64,000 bases of DNA from Oceanobacillus massiliensis str. N'diop (GTDB lineage Bacteria; Bacillota; Bacilli; Bacillales; Amphibacillaceae), in contig NZ_HE610980.1 of NCBI RefSeq assembly GCF_000285495.1, forward strand, positions 29,071-93,070. The letters run 5' to 3'. The number at the start of each line of letters is the position of its first letter. Position 1 is the first letter of the stretch. A program made the position numbers and the translations under genes. Positions 24,146 to 33,224 of this stretch are shown here, in pieces. A model generated the notes under the pieces. It was not told the DNA's origin and made no database searches. It saw nothing but the letters and a program-made list of their open reading frames with translations.

Positions 24146-25460
24146 CGTTTTTCTCCCCTTTTATCCCTATTCCTTCGTACCTTATCCCTAAGTCCGTTAG
24201 CTCCTTGCGATTTAATTTATTCCTTCCATCTAATACAAGCTTGCAGTTTTTGAACTGGCTGAAGTTAAGATTTTCATATGCTTGATGGAAGGCCTGAAGA
24301 ATAATGATGTCCATTTCAGTAACGAGAGAATCTTCCATCGATAACGGATTAACTCCATAATTCTGGATTTCAATATCGCTGAATAATGGATCATTCATGT
24401 AGACATTAGCCTTTTTTTCTTTAAGCAGGTCCATCAGCAAAAGCGAGGAGGATTTTGTAGGTTCTTTCACATTTTCTCGATAGGATAATCCTAGTATAAG
24501 CACGTTTCTGTTTTCCAAAGAACCTAACTCTTTTTCAATCTTTGAAATTGCAAACCCCGCCATACTGTCATTAATCGCTCTTGACTTTGTTGTCAGACCC
24601 TCAGGTAATCCCTTATTCATAAAAAAGTATGGATAAATCGGAATACAATGTCCTCCGACTCCGATACCTGGCAGATGAATATGTGAATAGGGCTGGCTAT
24701 TTCCAGCGGTAATCACTTCCATGATATTTACGTCTTTTTCTTCGGCAAACTGGGCGAGTTCATTTGCTAATGCGATGTTTACATCACGATACACACATTC
24801 GGCAATCTTTGAAAATTCGGCGGTCTCCAGTGTGCTTACTTCAATTAATTCACAGCCTAATGCCTTTTGGTAAAAATCTTTAGCCAGCTCAAGACTTTTA
24901 CTGTTCAGTCCACCTATAACTTTTGGGTAGCGCCGTAAATCGTCGATAATGCGATTGGAATAAACCCTTTCTGGGCTGTATGCAAGGTGGAAATCATCTC
25001 CCATCCGTAAGCCGGAGATTTCCTCGATTTTTTTGCCGAACCTGTTTCTCGTGTCTCCCGGCGGCAGTGTTGTTTCAAAAATGATCAATGATCCCTTTTT
25101 TACACCCTTTGCGATATCTTCCACTGCATTGTCAATCTGTCGATAATCCACGTTATTGCTTTCATCAACCAGTACAGGAACAATTACAATGGTAATAGCT
25201 GACTGCCCAACAGCTTCTGACGTTTCGGTTGTTGCAGTCAATGTTGCATTTTGGTGGGCATCCAAAATCAATTGCTCCAGTCCAGGCTCATTTTTAACAT
25301 GGGACTTTCCTTGATTGATTAATTTCACGACATCTTCCTTCTTATCTGCACCATATACCTTAAACCCGTTTTTTGCATAGACAGCAGCTAATGTAAGGCC
25401 TATTTTACCCAGCCCCACAACAGCTACAGTAGGTATTGGAGGACTTTGATCAGTTCCCAT
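24138..25460 (-). CDS. UDP-N-acetyl-D-glucosamine 6-dehydrogenase (WbpA-like nucleotide-sugar dehydrogenase)
   Basis: This 440-residue enzyme of the UDP-Glc/GDP-Man dehydrogenase family has NAD motif VVGLGKIGLTLA (about 14-25), FETTLPPGDT (about 127), YSPERVY (about 160), the catalytic Cys in GVGGHCIPIYPYF (about 266), and the C-terminal SYRENVKEPTKSS. GGHCIP-type members oxidise N-acetylhexosamine nucleotides; I infer UDP-GlcNAc to UDP-GlcNAcA because of the linked wbp-type genes. UDP-ManNAc dehydrogenase is the main alternative, since a 2-epimerase is present. It is the leading gene of a two-gene unit with the aminotransferase. Confidence 0.85.
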   Translation of the reverse strand: MGTDQSPPIPTVAVVGLGKIGLTLAAVYAKNGFKVYGADKKEDVVKLINQGKSHVKNEPGLEQLILDAHQNATLTATTETSEAVGQSAITIVIVPVLVDESNNVDYRQIDNAVEDIAKGVKKGSLIIFETTLPPGDTRNRFGKKIEEISGLRMGDDFHLAYSPERVYSNRIIDDLRRYPKVIGGLNSKSLELAKDFYQKALGCELIEVSTLETAEFSKIAECVYRDVNIALANELAQFAEEKDVNIMEVITAGNSQPYSHIHLPGIGVGGHCIPIYPYFFMNKGLPEGLTTKSRAINDSMAGFAISKIEKELGSLENRNVLILGLSYRENVKEPTKSSSLLLMDLLKEKKANVYMNDPLFSDIEIQNYGVNPLSMEDSLVTEMDIIILQAFHQAYENLNFSQFKNCKLVLDGRNKLNRKELTDLGIRYEGIGIKGEKNDG

Positions 25461-25561
25461 ATATTCAACCCCATTTCATGTTGATTAACCTGTTTATTTC
25501 ATAATTTATGTTTTGTACATGAATATGATTGTACGAATGCACGACACCATATGAAATTAGG

Positions 25562-26779
25562 TTAAGCATTCAATAGGTATTGATAAATGGCAAATAGCCT
25601 TGTCTCCATATGCTCCCAGCAATATTTGGACTCCATTACTTGACGGGCATGCCGGCTCATCTTACGGATTTCACCTCTGTTGGAGTGAAGAAACCGGATA
25701 GCCTTGACATAATCCTCTGCAGTTGCCTGCAGCTTCCTGACGACATAACCACATTGATAGGTGCGAATAAAATCATCCATATCTTTACATTGATTCGTCA
25801 GAACGGGTACGGCATTGTTCAAATAACTGAAGAACTTATTTGGCATCGCAAAGCGGTTGTTCAGAGAGTGCTCCGCATCTAAATCAATCCATCCTATATC
25901 GGCATCCTTCATTGCCTCTGATATCGATCCATAATCCACCCAGCCGGTATGGATTACCTTATCCTTTAAATGGTCCGGAATAGAGAGAGCTATCTCCGAC
26001 TTCTTGCTGCCCCCGATGATTTTCAGCTTAAGTTCAAATTCTTGATTGCACAGCTCCAGCACTTCCAGTAATTTTCGAAAGCTTCCTCGTTTGTGATTCA
26101 TGACCCCCTCAAAGGCAATGACCAGTTCTTGATTATTCCCTTGTCCAGATCTATATTCTCTTGCCAATGGAGGGGAATTACAGATTATTTGTATTGGAGT
26201 CTGTGAATCGATGGCATGGAGCCACTCTTTAATGGACTCTGAAACTGTGATTATATAGTCCGTTTCATGCAGCATCGCTTCAAGCATTTGCTGTTTTACT
26301 TTCTTGGTTCGGACTGATGCTTTCTCCAGCGGATCTGCTTCCAATTCATGGCTATCATAGATTAATTTGCTTTGTTTCCCGGCAGCAGCTAAGGCACGCT
26401 TGATTCCAATACCAGAATATAGTGAATCGAACTCATGTGCATGGTAGATATCCGCCTTTTGCTGAATACCTAATTGTGTCAGCGGATTGTCAAAACGGGT
26501 GTGACTGTCGCTGCGAAGATTATGGAGAAGCTTTTTATGATTTCTTTCTGAACGGCTCTGTTCATATGTAAGGATTCTGATTCCTTCAAAGATGAATGAT
26601 GCTTCACGGTAGCTGTCCCGAAACAGTGTGCCGTCCACATCAAACAAGCAGCCATTTATTCTCGGAACAATCATCGTCACTTGATAGCCCCTTTTCAATA
26701 AGCTTTTGGCCTCTTTCTTAAAAATGCGCGCATCCAAAAAAGGATGCTCCGCAACAAGAAAACATACATTTATAGCCAT
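25562..26779 (-). CDS. Family 4 glycosyltransferase
   Basis: This 405-residue GT-B protein has an N-terminal Rossmann half with HPFLDARIFKKEAKSL, and a C-terminal donor-site half with IAFEGVMNHKRG, KVIHTGWVDY and AMPNKFFSYLNNAVPVLT (about 300-320). It transfers an unknown sugar to a growing glycan in the cytoplasm. It is paralogous over its whole length to the protein at 31204-32415. The ATG at 26779 has TGGAGGG 7 bases upstream. Divergent from the 2-epimerase gene. Confidence 0.88.
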   Translation of the reverse strand: MAINVCFLVAEHPFLDARIFKKEAKSLLKRGYQVTMIVPRINGCLFDVDGTLFRDSYREASFIFEGIRILTYEQSRSERNHKKLLHNLRSDSHTRFDNPLTQLGIQQKADIYHAHEFDSLYSGIGIKRALAAAGKQSKLIYDSHELEADPLEKASVRTKKVKQQMLEAMLHETDYIITVSESIKEWLHAIDSQTPIQIICNSPPLAREYRSGQGNNQELVIAFEGVMNHKRGSFRKLLEVLELCNQEFELKLKIIGGSKKSEIALSIPDHLKDKVIHTGWVDYGSISEAMKDADIGWIDLDAEHSLNNRFAMPNKFFSYLNNAVPVLTNQCKDMDDFIRTYQCGYVVRKLQATAEDYVKAIRFLHSNRGEIRKMSRHARQVMESKYCWEHMETRLFAIYQYLLNA

Positions 26780-26935
26780 CTTCTTCCCTCCAGTCATGGG
26801 AACATCAGATAAATTCTGTTGTAATAATGGTATGGCGGCAAAGCTGAAATCATGTACAGAACATAGTATTCATTGAATGAATAGTAATGTGAATATAGAA
26901 GAAAAATGAATTGCCATTCCAGAAAGGAGCATAAA

Positions 26936-28027
26936 ATGAAAATATTAACGGTTGTAGGTGCAAGGCCACAATTCATAAAGGCCAGTATGTTATCAAAAGC
27001 TCTCAAATCCCTTCCAGAAGTCGAAGAAGTCATCGTACACACGGGCCAGCACTATGATGCTAATATGTCTGCAATTTTTTTTAAGCAATTGAATATACCA
27101 GAGCCCGACTATAATCTTGGTGTCGGCTCTGCATCCCACGGAGCACAGACAGCCAGGATGTTAACTGAACTGGAAACGATCATGCTATCCGAGAATCCAG
27201 ATATTGTATTGGTATATGGCGATACAAATTCCACCCTTGCTGCTGCCCTTGGAGCATCAAAGCTCCATATTCCAGTTGCTCATGTCGAGGCAGGGCTTCG
27301 CAGCTTCAATAAACAGATGCCTGAAGAAATCAATCGAATCATTACTGACCACCTATCGAATTGGCTGTTCTGCCCTTCCCTCGAAGCAGTTACGAATTTA
27401 AAGCAAGAGGGAATTAAAAAAGGGGTGTATCAAACAGGAGATATTATGTATGATTCCATCCTTCACTTTAGACCCTACGCTTTACAAGAATCCTCGATTA
27501 TCAAGCATTTGAATCTTTCAGACAAAAAATATATTCTTGCAACGGTTCATCGCGCCGAAAACACTGATGATCCTAAACGATTTCATTCAATCCTTAAAGC
27601 GCTTCAACAATTGGAAATGAAAGTAGTCCTGCCACTGCATCCAAGGACTAAAAGTAAGATAAACCAATTTAGTTATACAGATATGATCATTGATTCTTCC
27701 ATTCAGGTTATTGAACCATTGAATTATTTCGACATGCTGACCATTCTTTCTCAGGCAAATGCCGTGCTAACCGACTCTGGCGGAATACAAAAGGAGGCTT
27801 ACATGCTCCGTGTTCCTTGCATTACCCTTAGAGAAGAATCAGAATGGACTGATACTGTGCATTCCGGATGGAATCACATCGCAGGTTCAGATACAAAACA
27901 AATACTTGATACAGTAAATGCAATTAAAGTCCCTAAGGAACATCCGCCACTTTTCGGTGATGGAAAGACTTCGCAAAAAATTGCCGAAATACTGATCGCA
28001 CATTTTAAAAAAAGTAATACCATATAA
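26936..28027 (+). CDS. UDP-N-acetylglucosamine 2-epimerase, non-hydrolysing (WecB/MnaA/WbpI type)
   Basis: This 363-residue enzyme shows VVGARPQFIKASML (about 5-18), VHTGQHYD (about 36), VYGDTNSTLA (about 91), HVEAGLRS (about 113), PEEINR (about 123) and TDSGGIQKEA (about 281), all diagnostic. It inverts C2 of UDP-GlcNAc or of its 2,3-diacetamido uronic acid. In the presence of the other wbp-like genes the second role (WbpI) is attractive; the housekeeping role (ManNAc for teichoic acid linkage) is the alternative. The ATG at 26936 follows AAAGGAG. Confidence 0.92.
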   Translation: MKILTVVGARPQFIKASMLSKALKSLPEVEEVIVHTGQHYDANMSAIFFKQLNIPEPDYNLGVGSASHGAQTARMLTELETIMLSENPDIVLVYGDTNSTLAAALGASKLHIPVAHVEAGLRSFNKQMPEEINRIITDHLSNWLFCPSLEAVTNLKQEGIKKGVYQTGDIMYDSILHFRPYALQESSIIKHLNLSDKKYILATVHRAENTDDPKRFHSILKALQQLEMKVVLPLHPRTKSKINQFSYTDMIIDSSIQVIEPLNYFDMLTILSQANAVLTDSGGIQKEAYMLRVPCITLREESEWTDTVHSGWNHIAGSDTKQILDTVNAIKVPKEHPPLFGDGKTSQKIAEILIAHFKKSNTI

Positions 28028-28029
28028 AA

Positions 28030-28062
28030 AATGCAGGAGGTGAATTCAAGTCACCTCCTTGA
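28030..28062 (-). terminator. Hairpin between convergent epimerase and glycosyltransferase genes
   Basis: AGGAGGTGA at 28035-28043 pairs with TCACCTCCT at 28051-28059. On the minus strand the hairpin is followed by GCATTTTTTATA, so it should end the GT4 gene. The arms happen to be perfect Shine-Dalgarno sequences. Confidence 0.65.
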
Positions 28063-28097
28063 AACAATAGAACTCCCCATTGTTTGGCATACACATT

Positions 28098-29099
28098 CTA
28101 TAATTTGTTGTAAATATCAACATACTGATCAACCACTTTATCAACACCGTGATGCTGCTCGATATACGCCCTTCCTTTCTTACCCAACACGCTCCATTGT
28201 TCTGGAACTTTAAGAAGATTACCTAAGACAGAAGCAATCGTATCAGGGGTGGCATTCACAATTGGGGAATCTGGGTATTTGGCCGCAAGATCCTCCCTTA
28301 TAAAGCAAATAACCGGTTTGCCTAGTGCCATAGCCTCTGAGCTGATGTATCCGGAAGCCCCGATTCTCAGCTGATCAATAATAATATCTGCCTTCGCAAA
28401 AATCTTCATTGCTTCCTCATTGGATGATCCCTCGATTAATTTAAATTCAAATGATAACCCCGAATCCTTCAGCTGCCTAACTGCATTTAATATGAATTCT
28501 GTTCCTTTGATATTTCTCGAAGATGGGGCATGGACGACTAATGGAGGGGAATTTTTCACCTGTGGATACTCCGGTTTAAACTGGTCGACATTTATGGTGT
28601 GGGGAATAACATGGACATGCTTATACGAATTGCGAATATAGCCTTCTAATTCATGGTCCTGAACAATCGCATGATCGATATAGTTAGAAAGAATGGAAAG
28701 ATTATGGTTTATTTTCGACTCCGTCCACTCCGGTTTTACAATTACATAAGGATTATTTTTCCTTGCGATTGAGAGAAGCCTTATATCGGATCCATGATGG
28801 TGCATGACCATTTTCTTGCCGGCAAGCTTCAGAATTTCCAAATCCCTTTTATCAGGGAAGAAAGTTTCTCCAAAATGAAAATGAAAAATATCATACTTAT
28901 TTCGTGATTCCTGAAAAAACTGCTGTATTTTAGCTTCCCTTTCCTTTTTCGGAAAGGAATTAAGCTTTAGGCATATATCTGGATTGAATTTATATGGATG
29001 CTCATCGAAATGACACGATACAGCTTGAATTCCTTTGGACCGCAGCGCCTTACAAAGTTCAATCATTGGTGAACCATAAGAAATATGCAATACTCTCAA
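28098..29099 (-). CDS. Family 4 glycosyltransferase
   Basis: This 333-residue GT-B protein begins with RVLHISYGSPMIEL. It has HHHGSDIRLL near residue 100, KIFAKADIIIDQLRIGASGYISSEAMALGKPVI (donor site) in the C-terminal half, and the Glu of SSEAMALGKP as expected for GT4. Acceptor and donor are unknown. The TTG at 29099 is chosen because AGAAGGGA lies about 10 bases upstream; in-frame upstream codons would add an unlikely F/Y-rich tail. Confidence 0.82.
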   Translation of the reverse strand: MRVLHISYGSPMIELCKALRSKGIQAVSCHFDEHPYKFNPDICLKLNSFPKKEREAKIQQFFQESRNKYDIFHFHFGETFFPDKRDLEILKLAGKKMVMHHHGSDIRLLSIARKNNPYVIVKPEWTESKINHNLSILSNYIDHAIVQDHELEGYIRNSYKHVHVIPHTINVDQFKPEYPQVKNSPPLVVHAPSSRNIKGTEFILNAVRQLKDSGLSFEFKLIEGSSNEEAMKIFAKADIIIDQLRIGASGYISSEAMALGKPVICFIREDLAAKYPDSPIVNATPDTIASVLGNLLKVPEQWSVLGKKGRAYIEQHHGVDKVVDQYVDIYNKL

Positions 29100-29366
29100 G
29101 TAGCATCTATCCCTTCTAAAAATTATTTTGAAACATCTCTCTATTAGTTGATTATATTCGTAAATTCCAAGACCGAATAAAACAAACATCATGAGATCAT
29201 TTACTTATTTTCCTCCTTCCCGTCCCATTTTTTTGCCCGTTTTACCGTTTATGAGATTTTTTATTTGTTTCCATAGTACGAACGCATTAACCAATCTCCA
29301 GATCGATTCATACTAATGAAATAAATATGTTTTTCTATCCATGCTGAAAGGCAGAAGGAGTCAAAA

Positions 29367-30122
29367 ATGGATTTACATTTAAAGGATAAGAACGTGTTAG
29401 TTACAGGTGGCTCACGAGGAATCGGAAAGGCAATTGCAAAAGCTTTTCTGAAGGAAGGAGCACATGTTGGAATTGTTGCCAGAAATCATACCGAACTCCA
29501 GCAAGCCAAAGAGGAACTGGGAGTCCGTATCTATCAAAAAGATCTAACAGAATATGTAAACAGAGAACAATTAATAAAAGAATATATCGATGACTTTAAA
29601 CGCATTGATGTGCTTGTCAATAATATGGGTGCAAGCCACGGAGGAAGGGTTTTAGAAACTCCGCCAAGCCTATTTAACAGGGCGATGGAACAGAATTTTA
29701 TCGCCGCTGTCCACCTGGCCCAATTGGCAAGTAAAGAAATGATCCATGACGGGGAGGGCGTCATCTTGAATATCTCCTCCATCTACGGGAAAGAGTCCGG
29801 TGGCAATCCTTCCTATAACGCTTCAAAGGCAGCCCTTATCAGTTTTACAAAATCATTTAGTACGGAAGTAATAAAAGATAATGTGCGCGTTGTCGGCATC
29901 GCTCCCGGGGCCATTTACCATCCCAATGAAGAATGGGAACGCCGATTAAAAATCGATCCCGATTATTTAGAAAAGTATGCCAGCAGCAGAATACCGGCGG
30001 GAAGGCTCGGGAAGGCAGAAGAAATTGGAAGTGTCGCATCATTTCTGGCTTCTGACCATGCCTCATGGATTGTCGGGGCTACTGTGACGGTAGATGGCGG
30101 GCAATCCCGAACGAACTTTTAA
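29367..30122 (+). CDS. Short-chain dehydrogenase/reductase
   Basis: This 251-residue SDR has cofactor motif VTGGSRGIGKAIA (about 12-24), NNMG (about 83), and the catalytic Ser-Tyr-Lys set in NISSIYG and SYNASKAAL (about 136-158), with the C-terminal TVTVDGGQ. It closely follows the FabG-like pattern but sits inside a sugar cluster, so its substrate may be a keto sugar. It ends 28 bases before the next gene's start codon and the two are probably one transcript. Confidence 0.85.
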   Translation: MDLHLKDKNVLVTGGSRGIGKAIAKAFLKEGAHVGIVARNHTELQQAKEELGVRIYQKDLTEYVNREQLIKEYIDDFKRIDVLVNNMGASHGGRVLETPPSLFNRAMEQNFIAAVHLAQLASKEMIHDGEGVILNISSIYGKESGGNPSYNASKAALISFTKSFSTEVIKDNVRVVGIAPGAIYHPNEEWERRLKIDPDYLEKYASSRIPAGRLGKAEEIGSVASFLASDHASWIVGATVTVDGGQSRTNF

Positions 30123-30150
30123 ATACAGAACCGGAAAGGATGTGTTCAGG

Positions 30151-31128
30151 TTGCAGAGACAAACAATCAAGGACAGCAGCATTCTAGTTGTTGGCGGGGC
30201 AGGATTTATCGGAAGCCATCTAGTCGATAAACTAATCAGCATCGGTGCAAGTCAGGTTCTCGTACTGGATAGTCTTTTCATCGGCAAAGAAATAAACTTG
30301 AGCCATGCTTTAACGCATGGCGCAACCCTTCTTGTTGATGATGCAGAAAATCCAGAAGCACTTGCCTATATTATGGAAAAACAAAAGATCGATATCGTGT
30401 TCAATTGCGCTACCAAGCCACTTAATTATTCGTTCATCAATCCATCGAATGCTTTTATGACGAATGTCCAGGTACTGAAAAACCTTTTGGAATTGCAAAG
30501 GAAGGATGCCTTTAAGACGTTGTGTCACTTCTCTTCGTCCGAAGCATATGGCACCGCTCAATACGAACCAATGGATGAAGGCCATCCGCTTTTGCCCACA
30601 ACTACGTATGCAGCAGGAAAGGCTGCAGCTGATCTAATGCTGCAATCCTATGTGAAAATGTTCGATCTGGATGCTTTTATTGTGCGTCCTTTCAACAATT
30701 ATGGACCAAGACAGAACTTTGAAGGGGCTTTGGCAGGTGTCATTCCATTAACAATCAAAAAAATCCTGCAAGGAGAGCCACCAGAGATCCATGGTGATGG
30801 AAAGCAAACAAGGGATTTCATTTATGTGAAGGATACGGTTAACATTGTCACGAAGCTTTTCCCGATTATTTCTTCTGGTGAATGTGTAAACATAACTACC
30901 GATCAGCAAACATCGATTGCGAACGTCGTAAAAACGATTGTAGAGGTTATGGACTATAAAGGTAATGTTCTAAGAAAGCCCGCACGCATAGCAGATGTTC
31001 TAAACCATCGGGGATCGGATAAAAGATTACAGGATCTGATTGGTTCTTATCCAAAAACGGCCTTTAAGGATGGAATCGGCCACACGGTAGATTGGGTCAG
31101 GGATGCAGCATTCAGTCATGATAGGTAG
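30151..31128 (+). CDS. NAD-dependent nucleotide-sugar epimerase/dehydratase
   Basis: This 325-residue extended SDR has VVGGAGFIGSHL (about 13-24), the catalytic SSSEAYG and YAAGKAAAD (Tyr-x-x-x-Lys, about 165-173), and RPFNNYGPRQNFEGALAGVIP (about 190). The motifs are of the GalE/RmlB/WbpP group; whether it epimerises or dehydrates cannot be read. It is similar in type to YtcB of the sporulation ytc genes. The TTG at 30151 is preferred (AAAGGA 10 bases upstream) over an ATG inside the upstream gene. Confidence 0.8.
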   Translation: MQRQTIKDSSILVVGGAGFIGSHLVDKLISIGASQVLVLDSLFIGKEINLSHALTHGATLLVDDAENPEALAYIMEKQKIDIVFNCATKPLNYSFINPSNAFMTNVQVLKNLLELQRKDAFKTLCHFSSSEAYGTAQYEPMDEGHPLLPTTTYAAGKAAADLMLQSYVKMFDLDAFIVRPFNNYGPRQNFEGALAGVIPLTIKKILQGEPPEIHGDGKQTRDFIYVKDTVNIVTKLFPIISSGECVNITTDQQTSIANVVKTIVEVMDYKGNVLRKPARIADVLNHRGSDKRLQDLIGSYPKTAFKDGIGHTVDWVRDAAFSHDR

Positions 31129-31149
31129 AGCACTCAAGATAACACGAGA

Positions 31150-31182
31150 AATGAGGTGGGACAGCCCACCTCATTTTTTATT
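31150..31182 (+). terminator. Intrinsic terminator after the SDR/epimerase pair
   Basis: AATGAGGTGGG pairs exactly with CCCACCTCATT around a 4-base loop, and a T-run follows. Confidence 0.88.
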
Positions 31183-31203
31183 GTTTGCTGCAGCTCGCTG
31201 CTT

Positions 31204-32415
31204 TTAGATAAGTTGCTGATAAACTTCAAAGAGGCGTTGCTCCATCCTTTCCCAGGAGTAAAGATTCTCCATTGCTTTTCTACCGTTATCACCAAGCAGT
31301 CTCAATTTCTTTCTATCTTGATGAAGCGATAGCAGCACATTTGCATAATCCTTGGCTGTTGCCTTCGTTTTGTCGATTACAACCCCGCATTGATGTCTTC
31401 GTATGAATTGCTCCATGTCATGGCATTTATTGACTACTACCGGAATGCCATTATTGAGATAGCTAAAAAATTTATTCGGCATTGCGTAGTCGTGGCTCAG
31501 TGATTGTTCCACATCTTCTAAATCCACCCAGCCAACGTCAATCTCTTTCATGTGACTGGGAATGGTACGATAATCAACCCAGCCGGTCATTATTATTTTA
31601 CTTTTAAGAGAATCTGGCACAATAAGCACATCATTATAGCGGCTACCGCCAATTACCTTAAATTGAAAGTCTATCATTTTAGAGCATATGTCCGTTATTT
31701 CGATAATCTTTTCTTTCATTCGTTGTTTATTATCTATGTTACCTTCAAATCCCACTATCATTTTTTGCGGTTTAGGATCTTTAGACAAATAATTTTTGGC
31801 CAATGGTGGTGAATTATAGATTACTTCAACAGGCAGATTGGGTTTATGTGATTTATACCATGATTTAATTGATTCAGAAACAGTAATAACATAATCGACT
31901 TCATCAAGCATAATGAAAAGCTTCTGTTCCAGATTATCCTTGATTTCTTTTGGATAACGAGGGCTTAAAGGATCTGGTGTCAATTCATGGCTATCGTAAA
32001 TCAACTTTACATCTTTCCCCTTCTGTTTCTTCATTAACCGTTTTATTCCGATCCCTGCAAAGAGGGAAAGGTACTCATGTGTATGATAGATATCTGCATC
32101 CTCCTTCATTGCCAGCTGTACGAGGGGATGATTGAATCCCTGGCTTTCCCAAACACTTACATCGCTTAAAACCTTATTCAAGGAAGTACTGCTTTCGGAA
32201 TTGTAAGTGATGATCTTGATCCCTTCATATGTGAAGATTTTACTCCTGAAATTATGACGGAATGGGGTCCCATCAATATCAAATAAACGCCCATTCCTCC
32301 GAGGAACAATCATCGTTACACTGTAGCCTTTTTTTTGCAGCGATTTAGCCTCTTTCTTAAAAATTCTTGCGTCCATAAATGGATGGTCAGCAATAACCAT
32401 GCAAACTTTCTTCAA
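31204..32415 (-). CDS. Family 4 glycosyltransferase, paralogue of the 25.6-kb gene
   Basis: This 403-residue GT-B enzyme shares order and wording of motifs with the other GT4: ADHPFMDARIFKKEAKSL, TMIVPRRNGRLFD, KIIMTGWVDYRTIPSH and AMPNKFFSYLNNGIPVVVNKCHDMEQFIRRHQCG. The close pair suggests a local duplication with later divergence in donor or acceptor use. Start ATG at 32415, with AGGAUG-type ribosome binding site. It is a separate unit, behind a hairpin that follows the acetyltransferase gene. Confidence 0.88.
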   Translation of the reverse strand: MKKVCMVIADHPFMDARIFKKEAKSLQKKGYSVTMIVPRRNGRLFDIDGTPFRHNFRSKIFTYEGIKIITYNSESSTSLNKVLSDVSVWESQGFNHPLVQLAMKEDADIYHTHEYLSLFAGIGIKRLMKKQKGKDVKLIYDSHELTPDPLSPRYPKEIKDNLEQKLFIMLDEVDYVITVSESIKSWYKSHKPNLPVEVIYNSPPLAKNYLSKDPKPQKMIVGFEGNIDNKQRMKEKIIEITDICSKMIDFQFKVIGGSRYNDVLIVPDSLKSKIIMTGWVDYRTIPSHMKEIDVGWVDLEDVEQSLSHDYAMPNKFFSYLNNGIPVVVNKCHDMEQFIRRHQCGVVIDKTKATAKDYANVLLSLHQDRKKLRLLGDNGRKAMENLYSWERMEQRLFEVYQQLI

Positions 32416-32451
32416 GATAATTTTTCATCCTTTCCCAGGGAGACAAACAGA

Positions 32452-32486
32452 AGAAGCCATGGGAGCATAACGTTCCCATGGCTTCT
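32452..32486 (-). terminator. Hairpin after the acyltransferase gene
   Basis: AGAAGCCATGGGA pairs exactly with TCCCATGGCTTCT. The minus-strand tail TTCTGTTTG is only moderately U-rich. Confidence 0.65.
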
Positions 32487-32522
32487 GGTCCCCCATCTGA
32501 ATTCTTATAAGACGTCAAACAT

Positions 32523-33224
32523 CTATTTTATCTTCTTTGCAGGAACACCTGCGACGGTTGTGTTGTCTCCTATATCCTTTGTAACAACAGATCCAGCCCC
32601 TACAATTGATTCAGAACCAATAGTAACACCAGGAAGCAGGGATGCATTATTTCCAATCTTTGCCCCTTTTTTAATATATGGTCCTCTTAGCGAATAGGAT
32701 TGGGCACCCATGTACTTATCATTGGACATGGACACGCACGGACCAATAAAGACATTGTCTTCAAGTGTCGTATCCCCTGTCACATATGCTAATGTTTGGA
32801 TCGTGCAATTTTCCCCAATAACCGTGTTCAATTCAACCACCGCGGATCTCCCTATAACAGAACCATCTCCGACCGAGACCTCATTCCGTATACTTGCATG
32901 GTCCCCGATGAACACATCCTTCCCAATCCGGGTTCCAGAATAGATAGAAGCCAGATTTCCGATTCTGGTTCCGGGCTGAATGATTAATGGGCTGGATCCT
33001 TTCGAAACTTTTCGCATTCTTTGGCTGACCGATGCTTGGATGCCCAATACACAATTATTCCCGATTACGACATTATCACCGATTTGTGTTCCTTGCAGCA
33101 AAACCGTATGATGGCCAATCACGACATTTTCCCCAATGGTGACATCCTTCTCAATGACGACATGATCCCCAAGCTTTGTACTTGCTGGTATTGCAGACAA
33201 ATCAGCTTCCCCCTTATTGATCAA
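32523..33224 (-). CDS. Left-handed beta-helix (hexapeptide) N-acyltransferase, WbpD-like
   Basis: This 233-residue protein is built almost wholly of hexapeptide repeats ([LIV]-G-x4, for example IGENVVIGHH, IGDNVVIGNN, IGKDVFIGDH, IGENCTIQ). It ends with VFIGPCVSMSNDKYMG, IGNNASLLPGVTIG, GAGSVVTKDI and GVPAKK, the usual sugar acetyltransferase ending. It should acetylate an amino group of a nucleotide sugar with acetyl-CoA, the WbpD step. At 233 residues it is longer than typical WbpD (about 190), having extra N-terminal coils. The TTG start at 33224 lies inside the preceding gene, an 11-base overlap. Confidence 0.85.
   Translation of the reverse strand: MINKGEADLSAIPASTKLGDHVVIEKDVTIGENVVIGHHTVLLQGTQIGDNVVIGNNCVLGIQASVSQRMRKVSKGSSPLIIQPGTRIGNLASIYSGTRIGKDVFIGDHASIRNEVSVGDGSVIGRSAVVELNTVIGENCTIQTLAYVTGDTTLEDNVFIGPCVSMSNDKYMGAQSYSLRGPYIKKGAKIGNNASLLPGVTIGSESIVGAGSVVTKDIGDNTTVAGVPAKKIK

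Noticed and set aside
25562-32415. HAD-phosphatase-like motif FD(V/I)DGT in both paralogous GT4 proteins
   Set aside because: No other HAD motifs follow; the rest of each protein is a plain GT-B fold, so the match is coincidental.
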